Part shown: one piece after another, positions 55,055-64,000 of the stretch
Layout of the letters: each line of letters begins with the position of its first letter
How positions within the stretch are numbered: position 1 is the first letter of the stretch
DNA from: Gracilaria vermiculophylla
Taxonomy: Eukaryota; Rhodophyta; Florideophyceae; Gracilariales; Gracilariaceae
DNA length: 64,000 nt
Direction of reading: 5' to 3'
NCBI GenBank assembly: GCA_019155205.2
Contig: JAHNZQ020000016.1
Span: 1,118,992 to 1,182,991 of the forward strand
Position numbers and translations under genes: made by a program
The notes under the pieces: generated by a model
What the model saw: the letters and a program-made list of their open reading frames with translations, nothing else
Database searches by the model: none
Told to the model about the DNA's origin: nothing

Positions 55055-56210
55055 TCAGGTGCGCACAGGAGGAAACTCACCGAACTCTAGTGCCGATGGT
55101 ATCAGACCTTCCGGTCCAAACGTATCATTCATAGCCTTCACTGATGCAGCAAGTGCTACCTCCGGCTCCGTGCAAAGGTTCTGTACTATGATCTTTCGGT
55201 AAATTTGTCGTAAAGGGTGATGATACCGCTCGTCGAGCCCGAGACTCGAGTGGGCTTCCACACCCGTTCTATCGACACCAACGTTAGATATAGCCGCGAT
55301 GTCAATGAACAGCTGTCCAAATGCGCTGCCCTGGTCTACTAACATTCGGTTCGGAATCCCATTGTTGATGGCTATCTAGCATGTGAGAATTTTCTTCCAT
55401 ATGGTCTCAGTAGACACGTTCGGAAGGAAGTTGGCGGCTCAAAAACGAGTTCCCCCGTCGACGATATGCAGCACGGGTTTGCCATTGATGTACATGATAT
55501 TTATGAGAACCCTTTCGTTAAAGCGGACATATTCGGCTCCAAGCGACACACAAAAGCGGCTTGGAGCGCTCTTAATTCTCTAGCATGGATCGCATCGCTT
55601 GCTAAAGGTCTCTCAATACTGCGAGTGTCTTGGGGTCTGCTTCCTCGGGCCTCACTCTTTTAATCAACTCGAAGAATTTATCAGCAGCAGAATGAAAGAA
55701 GTGTCGGTGCAGCTTGTGTAGCTGTGTTCTTGTGAAGTTTGTTAAAGTAGGAAAAAACATATCAACAAACAAATGGCCACTGGCAGCACGGCGCAGGGGC
55801 ACAGACCAGCCATCTACAGACGTGGTTTGATCTCCGTCAGTGCCCAACTGCCCCCTATGCGTTACCCTGTTTTCGACCGTGTCCGCTATAAGGGACTCAC
55901 GGTCAAGAATGTCCATCCAAAGCAGAGCGGTAATGTCCGCTAGTACGACGTCCATTGTGACCAGGACAGGACTATCGTTTGGAGGTGTAGCGAGGTGAAT
56001 GTCTATCTGTCCAAACGATTCAAACGTTGCATCAGCATATTTGAAGCGCGTGTGAGACGGTAACTTTTGAAGTCTTGGCAGTCGAAGCTTGTGATCCGAA
56101 AGAACACGGTTAAGTTTTTTATATCCAAAGACGGATTTTGGTGCTCCAATTTCCACACAGCATCCGTCAGCCCGAGACCAGTTACGCTCCTTTGCAAGTT
56201 TTTTTGACAA
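55055..56210 (-). pseudogene. copia protease-like and integrase region
   Basis: The 56210-55602 frame has VLVTMDVVLADITALLWMDI, a retropepsin-like strand with the active site altered, then RTQLHKLHRHFFHSAADKFF, an HHCC-type integrase zinc motif. The 55345-55055 frame has VDQGSAFGQLF and RTGVEAHSSLGLDERYHHPL, the integrase core with its catalytic Glu region. A stretch between 55346 and 55601 has shifts. Confidence 0.78.
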
Positions 56211-56345
56211 ATATGTGAGTGAAGTTGACTTCCACAGGCTCTCCCATGGGGTTGCGCCTCGGCTAAGCAGTTCTATGCAATGCTGCCCGTCGGCAAGGGC
56301 GACGGTGTTGAGGCACTAACTCTCATTTCCATACTGAAAAAATTG

Positions 56346-57290
56346 TCATACTATGTGCATTCCATCTCGACCCATAGTAGCAGTGAAACAGTTCGTGAAC
56401 CATTCTTCATCGACTTTCTCGACATCTTCGCTAACCAAGGGTTCGCGTCCACCTATCAGTTGATCAAACAGGCGAACTTCCTCTACGTCGTAACCTGGTC
56501 CATGCTGGTCGTCGTCGCCATCATTCCTGTCAGAGGCACCTTTGGTCTCCCCCTCCATTGCCAAGACAAGGTCCGACAAGAGGTGCACGGCAGACTTACC
56601 ACTAGTCATCCTTCGACGCACAAGGTTACAGATAGCACCAGGTTGACAGCGGTGGCATGGTTGCCAATGTCCGTGACACTTATGGCACTTATTGCGGCGG
56701 CGACGGTCTTCTAAACTTCGCGGTTAGATGCGAGGCGGTGCACTACCACTGGTATGCTTCCAGCCGACGCGGGAGTCCTCTTGAGGTGGATGTTTTCGAA
56801 AACATGTCGGATACCGTCCATATTGCTGAAAAAGTATCTCCTCCCTCACAGTTTGCGTCTCAGAGGTTTTATTGATCTCTCTGATCTCTTCTCTTTGTTG
56901 GAAACTTTCCCTGAGGGCAGTTGGAAGCCCATTGAAAGTATACTTGAGGGTAACAGTGTTTGTAAATGGGAGCTTTGCCCACGACGATCCGAGAACTGCA
57001 TTGCGAAGGTATCCAGTCTTATGGGCCTCAGAGCGAAAGTGAGAAGAGCATTGAGGAGCCAGTTTCTCTTTTATGCCCACAAATTTGGTCAGTCTTTCGG
57101 AATGCGTCATAAGTTCGTTCTCGACCATGACCTTGTCGATGCAAAGAGTGCTGGGGATGCCATATACTTGTAGTTGGCGGGAGTTACGGTTGTACTCATC
57201 TACCATGAGCTTTGCCGTGTCATTAACGGTCATATCATCTCTAGCATTGTCAAAAAAGAATATACGAGCTGGGCCGTCCAAGATGTTCAC
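56346..57290 (-). pseudogene. copia gag with zinc-knuckle relic
   Basis: 57290-56724: ILDGPARIFFFDNARDDMTV ... LKYTFNGLPTALRESFQQ, a gag capsid-like region. Near 56690 the minus strand encodes KCHKCHGHWQPCHRCQ, a cysteine/histidine knuckle. An acidic segment (56621-56346) follows. Confidence 0.6.
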
Positions 57291-57994
57291 GAAGTAGTCG
57301 GTTTTCTGAGTTGGAGTCCGATGATGTTGGCGAGCACATACGTTGTGATCACGTAGAGCTAGCTCAATTGACTGGGCTAGCTCTCCCTTGAATCGATTAT
57401 CTTGAAGTGTTGGAAGACATAGCTAGCTTTTCGCGTATCTTCTGACCTTTTAGGTTTCCCAACTGTTGCATTTTTGTTTAATGGCTGCACTTTACGGGAC
57501 ACGCAGCCACCCTGCGCAGGCAACACCCCAACGCTTCCAGGTCATACAGAGGCATCATCTCCACCCGCATCGCTCCCGCAATTCTGCCTGCGCTCAACAC
57601 CTGCTGCAGGCCTGTTCTCGTCCATCGCTCGAGCAGTAGTTGAACGAGAAAGAGCAACATTAGTTGACATAGAAGGATTAGAAAAGCGAGACGCTGAGCG
57701 ACTAAGACGGTATAGATTGACTCCTTGCTCCATAGTTTCTACACATGCTTCAAAAAAATGCATAAACCAGACATGAGTAATTAGGGATATTACGCTCACA
57801 GAATTCTGCATGACGTGAGCAAACCAATATTGCCACAACTCACACGTAGCCACCAATTGCAGAATTCTTGCTAGACTGCATCACTAGATTGCAGAATTAG
57901 GCCATTTTAGTGAACTCGTCGTGCGTTTTTTTCCCGCCAATACATCATCCAGATCCAAGCACATCACCGAAGCGATCTCTATCTGCAACCCAGA
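57291..57994. other. Spacer between copia and Harbinger elements
   Basis: Contains TGCAGAATTC-like repeats near 57800, 57861 and 57891 (CAGAATTCTGCAT, TTGCAGAATTC, TTGCAGAATTA), which could be a Harbinger terminal region. No complete inverted repeat pair could be fixed. Confidence 0.35.
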
Positions 57995-58963
57995 ATGGCG
58001 GAGCACTTCTGTCCTACCGACTCACCTATACCTCAACCAAGCAACAGCAGTGATATTCAGCAACCATCTGCAGAGTTAGCACCACGCGGCCGTCGTTCAC
58101 GATTCAAGCCGAGTGAGGATTTGATACTGGTTCGCGAAAAAGCTGCAGCAAAAGCTCATATCGCACAACGTAATGGGGAAACAAGAGAAGGTTTTGGGAT
58201 AGCTGCATTGAAGGTGAACGCTACACGCAAAGTTTCATCTTCTGTTACTCGGTAGAGCGTACACGATCGATACAAGCGGCTGCAAGCGCGCTTTGATGAA
58301 CGAGAAAAGATCAAAGCGCGCATGAGCGGGATAAGTGGCGAGGTCGGCGAGTTTGACGAACTTCTTTCTCTCATAAAGGAAGACAAGGAGGTAGCTGAGG
58401 CCGAGAGAAACTCTGAGCGCCAAAAAAATCTAGAAAGAGATGAAGAAAAGGATCGTCATGATGCTGTATTGCGTGAATGTGCAGTTATTTGGACTGTTGG
58501 CAACAGCGGCATGGAGGATGAAGACGAAACCCCCCACGAGGATGTCATCACTCCGAGAAAGCAGCGGCGGGGTGCGTTACGATCGAGTACACCCGGCTTC
58601 GGCCAGCCATTTGAAAGCGATACAGCCGTGTTTGTTTCTGTGATGGAAAAAGCTGATACTAGCCAGTACGAAGTTGAGACGGAGAGATTCCAACTTGATC
58701 GCACGAGTTTTGAAGAAGAGTGCAATCGTCATCGCTCTCGCGAAGTCAATCGCGAAAATGATGGTCTTGAGTGACAACAGGACCGCGAGAGAACGGCTAA
58801 GCTCGAGTTCGACAAATTCCGCCTGATGATGGAGGTTCTCCTCGACAAGCTCAGTGGGTCAAGCGGAACTGGCCCGGCGCCTACGTCGCAACACGACGCC
58901 ATCCACGCGAAAGATAACGTTGATTCAGACTCAGGAGGGCTGCGCTTTGCCACCCTGCGGTAA
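57995..58963 (+). pseudogene. Harbinger Myb/SANT-like gene with two in-frame stops
   Basis: A 323-codon frame from ATG 57995 to TAA 58961, broken by TAG 58253 and TGA 58772 only. RRSRFKPSEDLILVREKAAA is the SANT-like start, NGETREGFGIAALKVNA follows, then YKRLQARFDEREKIK and long charged coiled coils. Same type as the truncated gene at 22403. Stops fit CAG-to-TAG and CGA-to-TGA. Confidence 0.82.
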
Positions 58964-59008
58964 ACACTAAGCACTGCTTGTCGCTACACTCGTTTCATTG
59001 CCCTACAC

Positions 59009-59857
59009 TTAATTACGCCAGTCAATTAACTCTTCCAAAGTTGGGGGTTGACAGTCAAAGTACGCTTCTACTTGATTAGAATAGAGCGTGCTTCTTGAGT
59101 TCGACAAGAGCATGCTGCCTACGTACAGTAAGCCTGCCGGAGACTGTAGAACACGCATTTTTGCGTTTTTAGTCAACAGTGCTCCAGTATTGTTCAAAAT
59201 CTTTAGACATCCACCTAATATTTATTCGTGCGCTAGACACCGCTCTGTTAAAAGCAGCTTCGTTTAGCTCCATTCAGAGTCTCGAAATAGAGTCCTGAGG
59301 TACTCACGCTCGTTATAACCGTTATCTCCGAAGATGCAGAATTGCGTCTCGGCGAAGAATAAGAACTCCCTTAGCTGCGCATCGATTCTGGACCTCACGT
59401 AAAGAGTACAGTCGTGCCTACGCCCCTCAAATGGGCCGAATACGTGCATGAACAAGCCTTCCGGCGCTGTTGTAGCCTGAAATTTCAAGCCGTGTTTTCT
59501 TTTGTGTCCACTGTACACTATTGTTTGTAGTCCGTAGTCGGATGGCCTCGTAATTCCAAGAACGGTACCATCTATGAAGCCGATACTGTTCTGTAGGGCA
59601 CCACACTTGTTTCCCACGGCAGCAGCATACCGTTCAGCGTTGTTTTCAATAAAAAGGCCATTCAGAGATTCAGTTAAGAGGTGCCCTCTGTTGTTGATGA
59701 GGGTTTCCATGCCTTCCCATAATATCTCACACAGCTGTGGAGCGTATTTTCGGAACAGTAGCTCGACATCTATCCAACGAAAAGGTGTGGCCAACCGTTT
59801 GAGAATGGCGCATGTTTTTAGTAGAGCAGAACTGAAATAACTGTTGCGACTGGTCAC
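59009..59857 (-). pseudogene. Harbinger-like DDE transposase, frameshifted
   Basis: KRLATPFRWIDVELLFRK, NSIGFIDGTVLGITRPS (first Asp), HGLKFQATTAPEGLFMHVFG with FEGRRHDC (second Asp), and IFGDNGYNERE. A stop at 59264 and shifts follow, then AFNRAVSSARINIRW (catalytic Glu position reads I-N-I-R, degraded) and LLYVGSMLLSNSRSTLYSNQ, ending LEELIDWRN at 59009. The N-terminus upstream of 59857 is also broken by TGA. Confidence 0.82.
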
Positions 59858-60483
59858 GTACTCAACAACCTGTCATTGTGCAAAGCACACAATTCGAGGT
59901 TTATCGGACTTCAGAAATCGGAAGTGATTTAAGCATGTGACATCGTTCATGTTTGCCAATAAATCTTCGAAAGAAGTCATCGAAACGAGATGACTATGTA
60001 ATGCGAATGTTTGTTAGTTCAGGCGAGCTTTATTATGATTGTGATGCAACCACGACACCGGCGAAGAAACACAAGATGTTCGAACCCTGTTCCCAGTGAT
60101 GGGTAGCACGGCGATAGAGCACTCCAAAATGGTCGGCGCGAGCCGGGCGTAACTTCGGGCGACCACTACCTCACGTTACACTTGGAGGTGTTGTGGCGAA
60201 TTGGTCCAACGATGTTGGCGGTAAAATTACGAGAATCCACGTAATGTGGTAGTATCCGTATCACGGTCGACAGCAAAAACAACAAGAACGAGCCGCGCAG
60301 CAGAGCACTGACTCGTGACACGAGAAAAAAGATCCCTTAAATATGGGCGACAACCTGCCCAGCAGGACGAAAAACAATAACCGTGCGACGGGGAAAAGGC
60401 AAGCAAAACAACAAAGTAAATAGGTAAAAAGCCGTAACCACGGCGATAGTATTCCTCAGTGTTAGAGGCCGGGTAACACTCCG
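59858..60483. other. Intergenic region, no gene seen
   Basis: Between the Harbinger transposase and the solo LTR. It ends with the LTR target copy CTCCG at 60479-60483. Confidence 0.5.
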
Positions 60484-61037
60484 TGTAGTACAGTGACTCC
60501 TACGGAAATATGGTGGTTTGGTCTTAAGGTATAATATTCCTAAGGAGGGTTCGTAATTTATTAGCTGGGCCACGTGGTGCATAATCTTGCCCGCGTGCGC
60601 TACAGTATCCTTAAGGTACGGTAGAATTTATTATTTATTTTAGATATTTTATGCAGGTAATTAGCACAGTAGTGCGACCTGCCGAGGCGGGCTCCCGGCT
60701 AGATATTTAAGCTGCCGGTTCAGCTCCACCTCTGGGGAAGTAAAGACAAGCACCCTTGAGTCTTCTTCTACATTTTCCGGTTGGAGTCTCTTGTCTATTC
60801 ACGCAGGTTTCTAAGCCGCCGATCCCCAGGTCGCATCATAGCAGCGCCTGTAGGAGCATTGTCCGCCCAGTGAACCTCCCCCTCCGCTTGGTGTTTGCGG
60901 ATCCCTTTCAGAATTCCCCCGGCTCGCGACAGCGGATACCGGAGACCACCTTTAGGAATACGCGCCTTTGGAGTCACCAAAAACTCCTAACCGACGTTGT
61001 GCTTTACTACCTCGACAGGAGGGCTGACAGTACCACA
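60484..61037 (-). repeat. Solo LTR, 554 bp (family copy 2)
   Basis: Inverted copy of 28940-29493 with exactly the same length. On the minus strand it begins TGTGGTACTGTCAG and ends GTACTACA, and it is flanked by CTCCG on both sides (60479-60483, 61038-61042). Confidence 0.88.
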
Positions 61038-61835
61038 CTCCGTGTCAAACGGCGGAAGAGCCCAATGTTGATCTGAAGCAGCGCATAGAGCGGTCGGTAC
61101 TAGAGCCGAAGTCCTCCTTGACGGAGATTTATTTGCTGCACAGTAGCGGTCGCTACTGCCGGTTATAAGCGGTCAACGCTACACTAAAAATTAATAAAAT
61201 ATCTAGATATTGCCAGCATTGCTGGAGAAGCCTTCCACGTGAGTGGCCGCCACCGTGTTGCCCCGGCGCATCGACAAGCCGCCAAATGCGGTACACTTGG
61301 GTGGCACAGTGCGCCCCTTGTAAACAAACCCAAACAACGGGACGCAATCCACTCGTGGCCTTGTACAGGACGGAGGTAGCGGCCGGAAACCGGAAAAGTC
61401 CCATAAGGGAGTTCAAAGCCGGATCCCGGAGAGGAGCGATTGCTGTACAATAATGATTGAGCGGTATAGACATGACCTCGGTTTGTACAGACCTCGGACT
61501 TTGCGCACGTCCCTGAATGAGAAGAAGAAGGATACACCTGCACTTTTGGGCGGTACGAAGAGACAGGGCCTTTGTATTTGCTTGCAAAGATGACTTGCGC
61601 GGCATTGCGTTGCTAGTAAGGGAAGGATAGAGGCGAAAGTGAAAGTGCGGATTCTGAAGTAATACGCCCTTTTGTAGAATTACAAACGTGCGTAATTATA
61701 AAGTATTAGTCATGTGAGCAAAGCTGGTAGAAGTGCAGAAGATTCTGTAATGAAGTTGTTTGGCACACAGGCTTTGCAGAAGTATCCATTGCGTAATATC
61801 TGTATTAGCGAGCGGTTGTTTTTTTCACGCGATGC
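61038..61835. other. Unassigned stretch
   Basis: Moderate GC; both strands have frames without signature. It may be retroelement sequence. No repeat of it was found in the window. Confidence 0.35.
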
Positions 61836-62145
61836 TCAGTGGAGTGTGGTAATGAGCCCCTCTGGTATGGTATTTGGATCGTATATCTTGGCAACATCTC
61901 TGAGCAGATGGACTGGGAAAAGGAGCTCGTTGAAGAATTCCATATCCAAGATAGATTCCGGAGAGGGCAGAACGCTTTTCAATGTAAGTTCCACATCTCT
62001 TTTGCGAGCTGATGTCAAAGTAACAACAGAGCCCTCGTCTTCGACAACAGAGAAAAGATTCAATCTGTAGTGCGCACAATCGCAAAGAACACGGCCTGTC
62101 GCCGTTGTTGGTTCAATGACACTTCTTGATCGTCGTAATCGCTCA
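61836..62145 (-). pseudogene. Unidentified gene remnant
   Basis: An ATG at about 62145 opens MSDYDDQEVSLNQQRRQAVF and stops after 28 codons; another frame continues with LNLFSVVEDEGSVVTLTSAR and MEFFNELLFPVHLLRDVAKI. Together they look like one frameshifted protein start. The family is not recognised. Confidence 0.3.
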
Positions 62146-62224
62146 TAACGTGAAATTGTACTCGATCGAGTCGAAGCAATATGTATATAACTCACAGCAG
62201 ACTGCTCTCAAGAATCCAGATTGT

Positions 62225-62579
62225 CGTTTGAACGCGGCTGCTGTGCGTTCCGGTCTTCACAGTAAACGATCAATGTGGTGTTTGTGAGCGCAACGCGGTG
62301 AAAGGAGAAGACAAACGCGTCTCTTAGCGTTTGAATAGTAAAGCCGTCGAGTGACTTCGTTTACTAATTATTTTATCGCTTCTCTCCCCTTTACCCGGCC
62401 TCGCCGTTCTTTCTGTCGGCAGTAACAACAACGCTAGATATGCAGCGTCGCGATTGCGAAGAGCCACAGGGTGGCGCAACGCACTGTGCGACTTTAAAAT
62501 AAACAAATTCCATTGAAATAGAACCATTATATCCTCAATTCAAATTCAGGGTGTTCACAACGCTTACCACCCTACGATA
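62225..62579. repeat. Dispersed 360-bp repeat, copy 2
   Basis: See copy at 52127. Same orientation, many substitutions. Confidence 0.85.
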
Positions 62580-62891
62580 AAGTCCGAAAAATCTGTATAA
62601 AGCCACCCCGTACTTCTGTAGGTGTTGCTGAACAATTTGTCTTTCCCTGGAGCACATTTTTTCATACGTATAAGCCTGATATTCATAACCTATTTATCAA
62701 GTTACAGTAAACTACGAAAATATCTGTGGCCTCCATTAACCTAATCGCGATAAAGATCTGCGAAATATAGTTAAAGTCCAACTTTGTTTTCACTATCTCT
62801 TTCAAAAAAGCGCTCACCAAACAGTACTTCAGGTACCAGGATCCTTTCATCTCAGTCTTCCTCACTTCTCCACAAACCAAATTCAGAAGAA

Positions 62892-63650
62892 ATGGGACAA
62901 GGAAAACCCCTTTCCGAGGACGAAAAAGTAATGATATTGGCTGCCAAAGCTCACTGTAGCTCGCATAGAGAAATTGCGAACACTCTCAATCGCTCTTGAA
63001 CTTTTAAAAAGAACGTTTTCAAGAATCTTAGGAAGTACAACATGCGTTTCAAGGAATCAAATAACAAAATTTTGTCGCCGAAAGCCAAAAGAGCTTTGCT
63101 TCGTGCTGAATAAAATTTAAATCAGTCTGCTAGAGAGCTTCAAAACTCTCTTTTATTACCTATTTCTGTCTGTAAAGTGCAGCGGATCCTGAAGGAAGAC
63201 CCGGATTTGATATATTAATATACGAAATCCGTACAAATGATGACGGAACACCACAAAAAAGAAAGTCAAATTTTGGCTCTTCATAAAATAACGTATGCAT
63301 TAAAATGTGAAAAATAATAATTTTCGCTGATGGAAAGAAGTGTAATCTAGATGGCCCGGATGGGTTTGCATACTATTGGCATGATATACGGAAGAAAGAA
63401 ATTGTTTTTTCAAACAGACAAAAACGCGGGGACTCTATCATTTTATGGAGGGCAAGTTTGTACAATGATCTACTTAAGTAAGCTGGTGGATTGCAAAGGA
63501 AGTACGGATTCTAAGAAATACTGTCAAATATTACAGAAGAAAATGTTGACATTTGCAGCTGACACGTTCAGAGAATCGTTGACATTTCAACACAATGATA
63601 CCCTTCCTGGGGAGGGTAACTTGGAACATAGTGCAATTTGGAACAGGGCC
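62892..63650 (+). pseudogene. Tc1/mariner transposase relic
   Basis: ATG 62892 (MGQGKPLSEDEKVMILAAKA) with the HTH SSHREIANTLNRS, stopped by TGA (63000 region). Later, in other frames: CNLDGPDGFAYYWHDIRKKE (first Asp block, near 63340-63400) and DSKKYCQILQ. It has the same domain order as the mariner at 49494 but is much more degraded. Confidence 0.75.
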
Positions 63651-64000
63651 CCGTTTACGTTGTCAAGAACCAAAATGGATCCTTGAGATTAGATTTTGAT
63701 TTCTATCCGATGGTATATAACCCAAACCAGCTCCCATACAACACGTCTTCACCACTATCTCGTTTACGCGAGCTCATATCGAAGAAACCCGAGCTCACAG
63801 TCAGCAAAACTTCCTCCTCCACTTTACCATTACAGTCAGGTTCAGTTGGCTGTGTCTGACCTCCGAAGAAAAATGGCGCCAAACCGTTTGCCCAAACACC
63901 AACAGTATCCATACCAGCGTCCGATAAATGAACTCTGACGCAACTCCTTCACTCTTGTTATCATAGTAAACCACCACAAGCCACACGAATACTGCGAAAC
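63651..64000. other. Window end, nothing identified
   Basis: No gene or repeat is supported. A short ATG frame at 63874 (MAPNRLPKHQQYPYQ) ends at once. Confidence 0.4.

Larger units (their letters stand above)
53273..57290 (-). mobile_element. Second Ty1/copia retrotransposon, decayed
   Basis: On the minus strand the order is gag, protease-like, integrase, RT, RNase H, the copia order. LTRs were not delimited. Confidence 0.82.
57995..59857. mobile_element. Second Harbinger-like element, coding part
   Basis: A Myb-like gene (+) and a DDE transposase (-) converge, the PIF/Harbinger arrangement. TIRs were not found. The transposase is a different lineage from that at 25008. Confidence 0.78.

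Noticed and set aside
22400..64000. Host genes within the transposon block
   Set aside because: Every frame with a recognisable domain is a transposase, accessory or retroelement protein; the unassigned ones have too little signal.
1..64000. tRNA, rRNA or other structured RNA genes
   Set aside because: None recognised by eye on either strand; a covariance search was not possible.

Overview
The window looks like nuclear DNA of a photosynthetic eukaryote, most probably a red alga. The reasons are: mostly intronless genes with a few very short introns (71, 114 and 110 bp), 14-3-3, CCT, Misato and bZIP genes beside plastid-type genes (a bacterial-type TadA, a Tat-like lumenal precursor, a photolyase-domain/hydrolase fusion otherwise known from plants and algae), and a compact gene block next to a retrotransposon-rich block, as described for florideophytes such as Chondrus. 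The species is inference. There are two 100-N assembly gaps (22533-22632 and 43584-43683).

Positions 1-21.3 kb are a compact gene island. In order: first exon of a 14-3-3 gene (-), a hypothetical, possibly lumen-targeted protein (+), a photolyase-domain/alpha-beta hydrolase fusion (-, three exons), a bZIP factor (-), Misato (+) with a 45-codon upstream ORF, a two-helix membrane protein (-, two exons), a phosphoglycerate-mutase-like pseudoenzyme (-), CCT2 (+), protein phosphatase methylesterase (-), a UAS/UIM/UBX protein (+), TadA (-), a zinc-ribbon plus RRM protein (+) and a small secreted protein (+). Many neighbours alternate strand, sharing divergent promoters and leaving only 37-70 bp between convergent stops. 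From about 13.3 to 21.4 kb the DNA is extremely GC-rich; the genes before it are not.

Positions 22-64 kb are nested, decayed transposons: a PIF/Harbinger element with TIRs and a TTA target duplication (22116-26592); Tc1/mariner elements and relics (26912-28235, 28.3-29.9, 41.9-42.6, 43251-43807, 49182-50713, 51.3-51.8, 62.9-63.7 kb); a Ty1/copia element (30.0-35.5 kb); a Ty3/gypsy element with two 354-bp LTRs (36590-41791); a second gypsy (about 45.1-48.8 kb); a third gypsy fragment split by a mariner; a second copia on the minus strand (53.3-57.3 kb); a second Harbinger (58.0-59.9 kb); and two solo LTRs of one family, each exactly 554 bp. Many transposon reading frames are open except for isolated stop codons one C-to-T (or G-to-A) change away from a sense codon, which suggests transition-driven decay.
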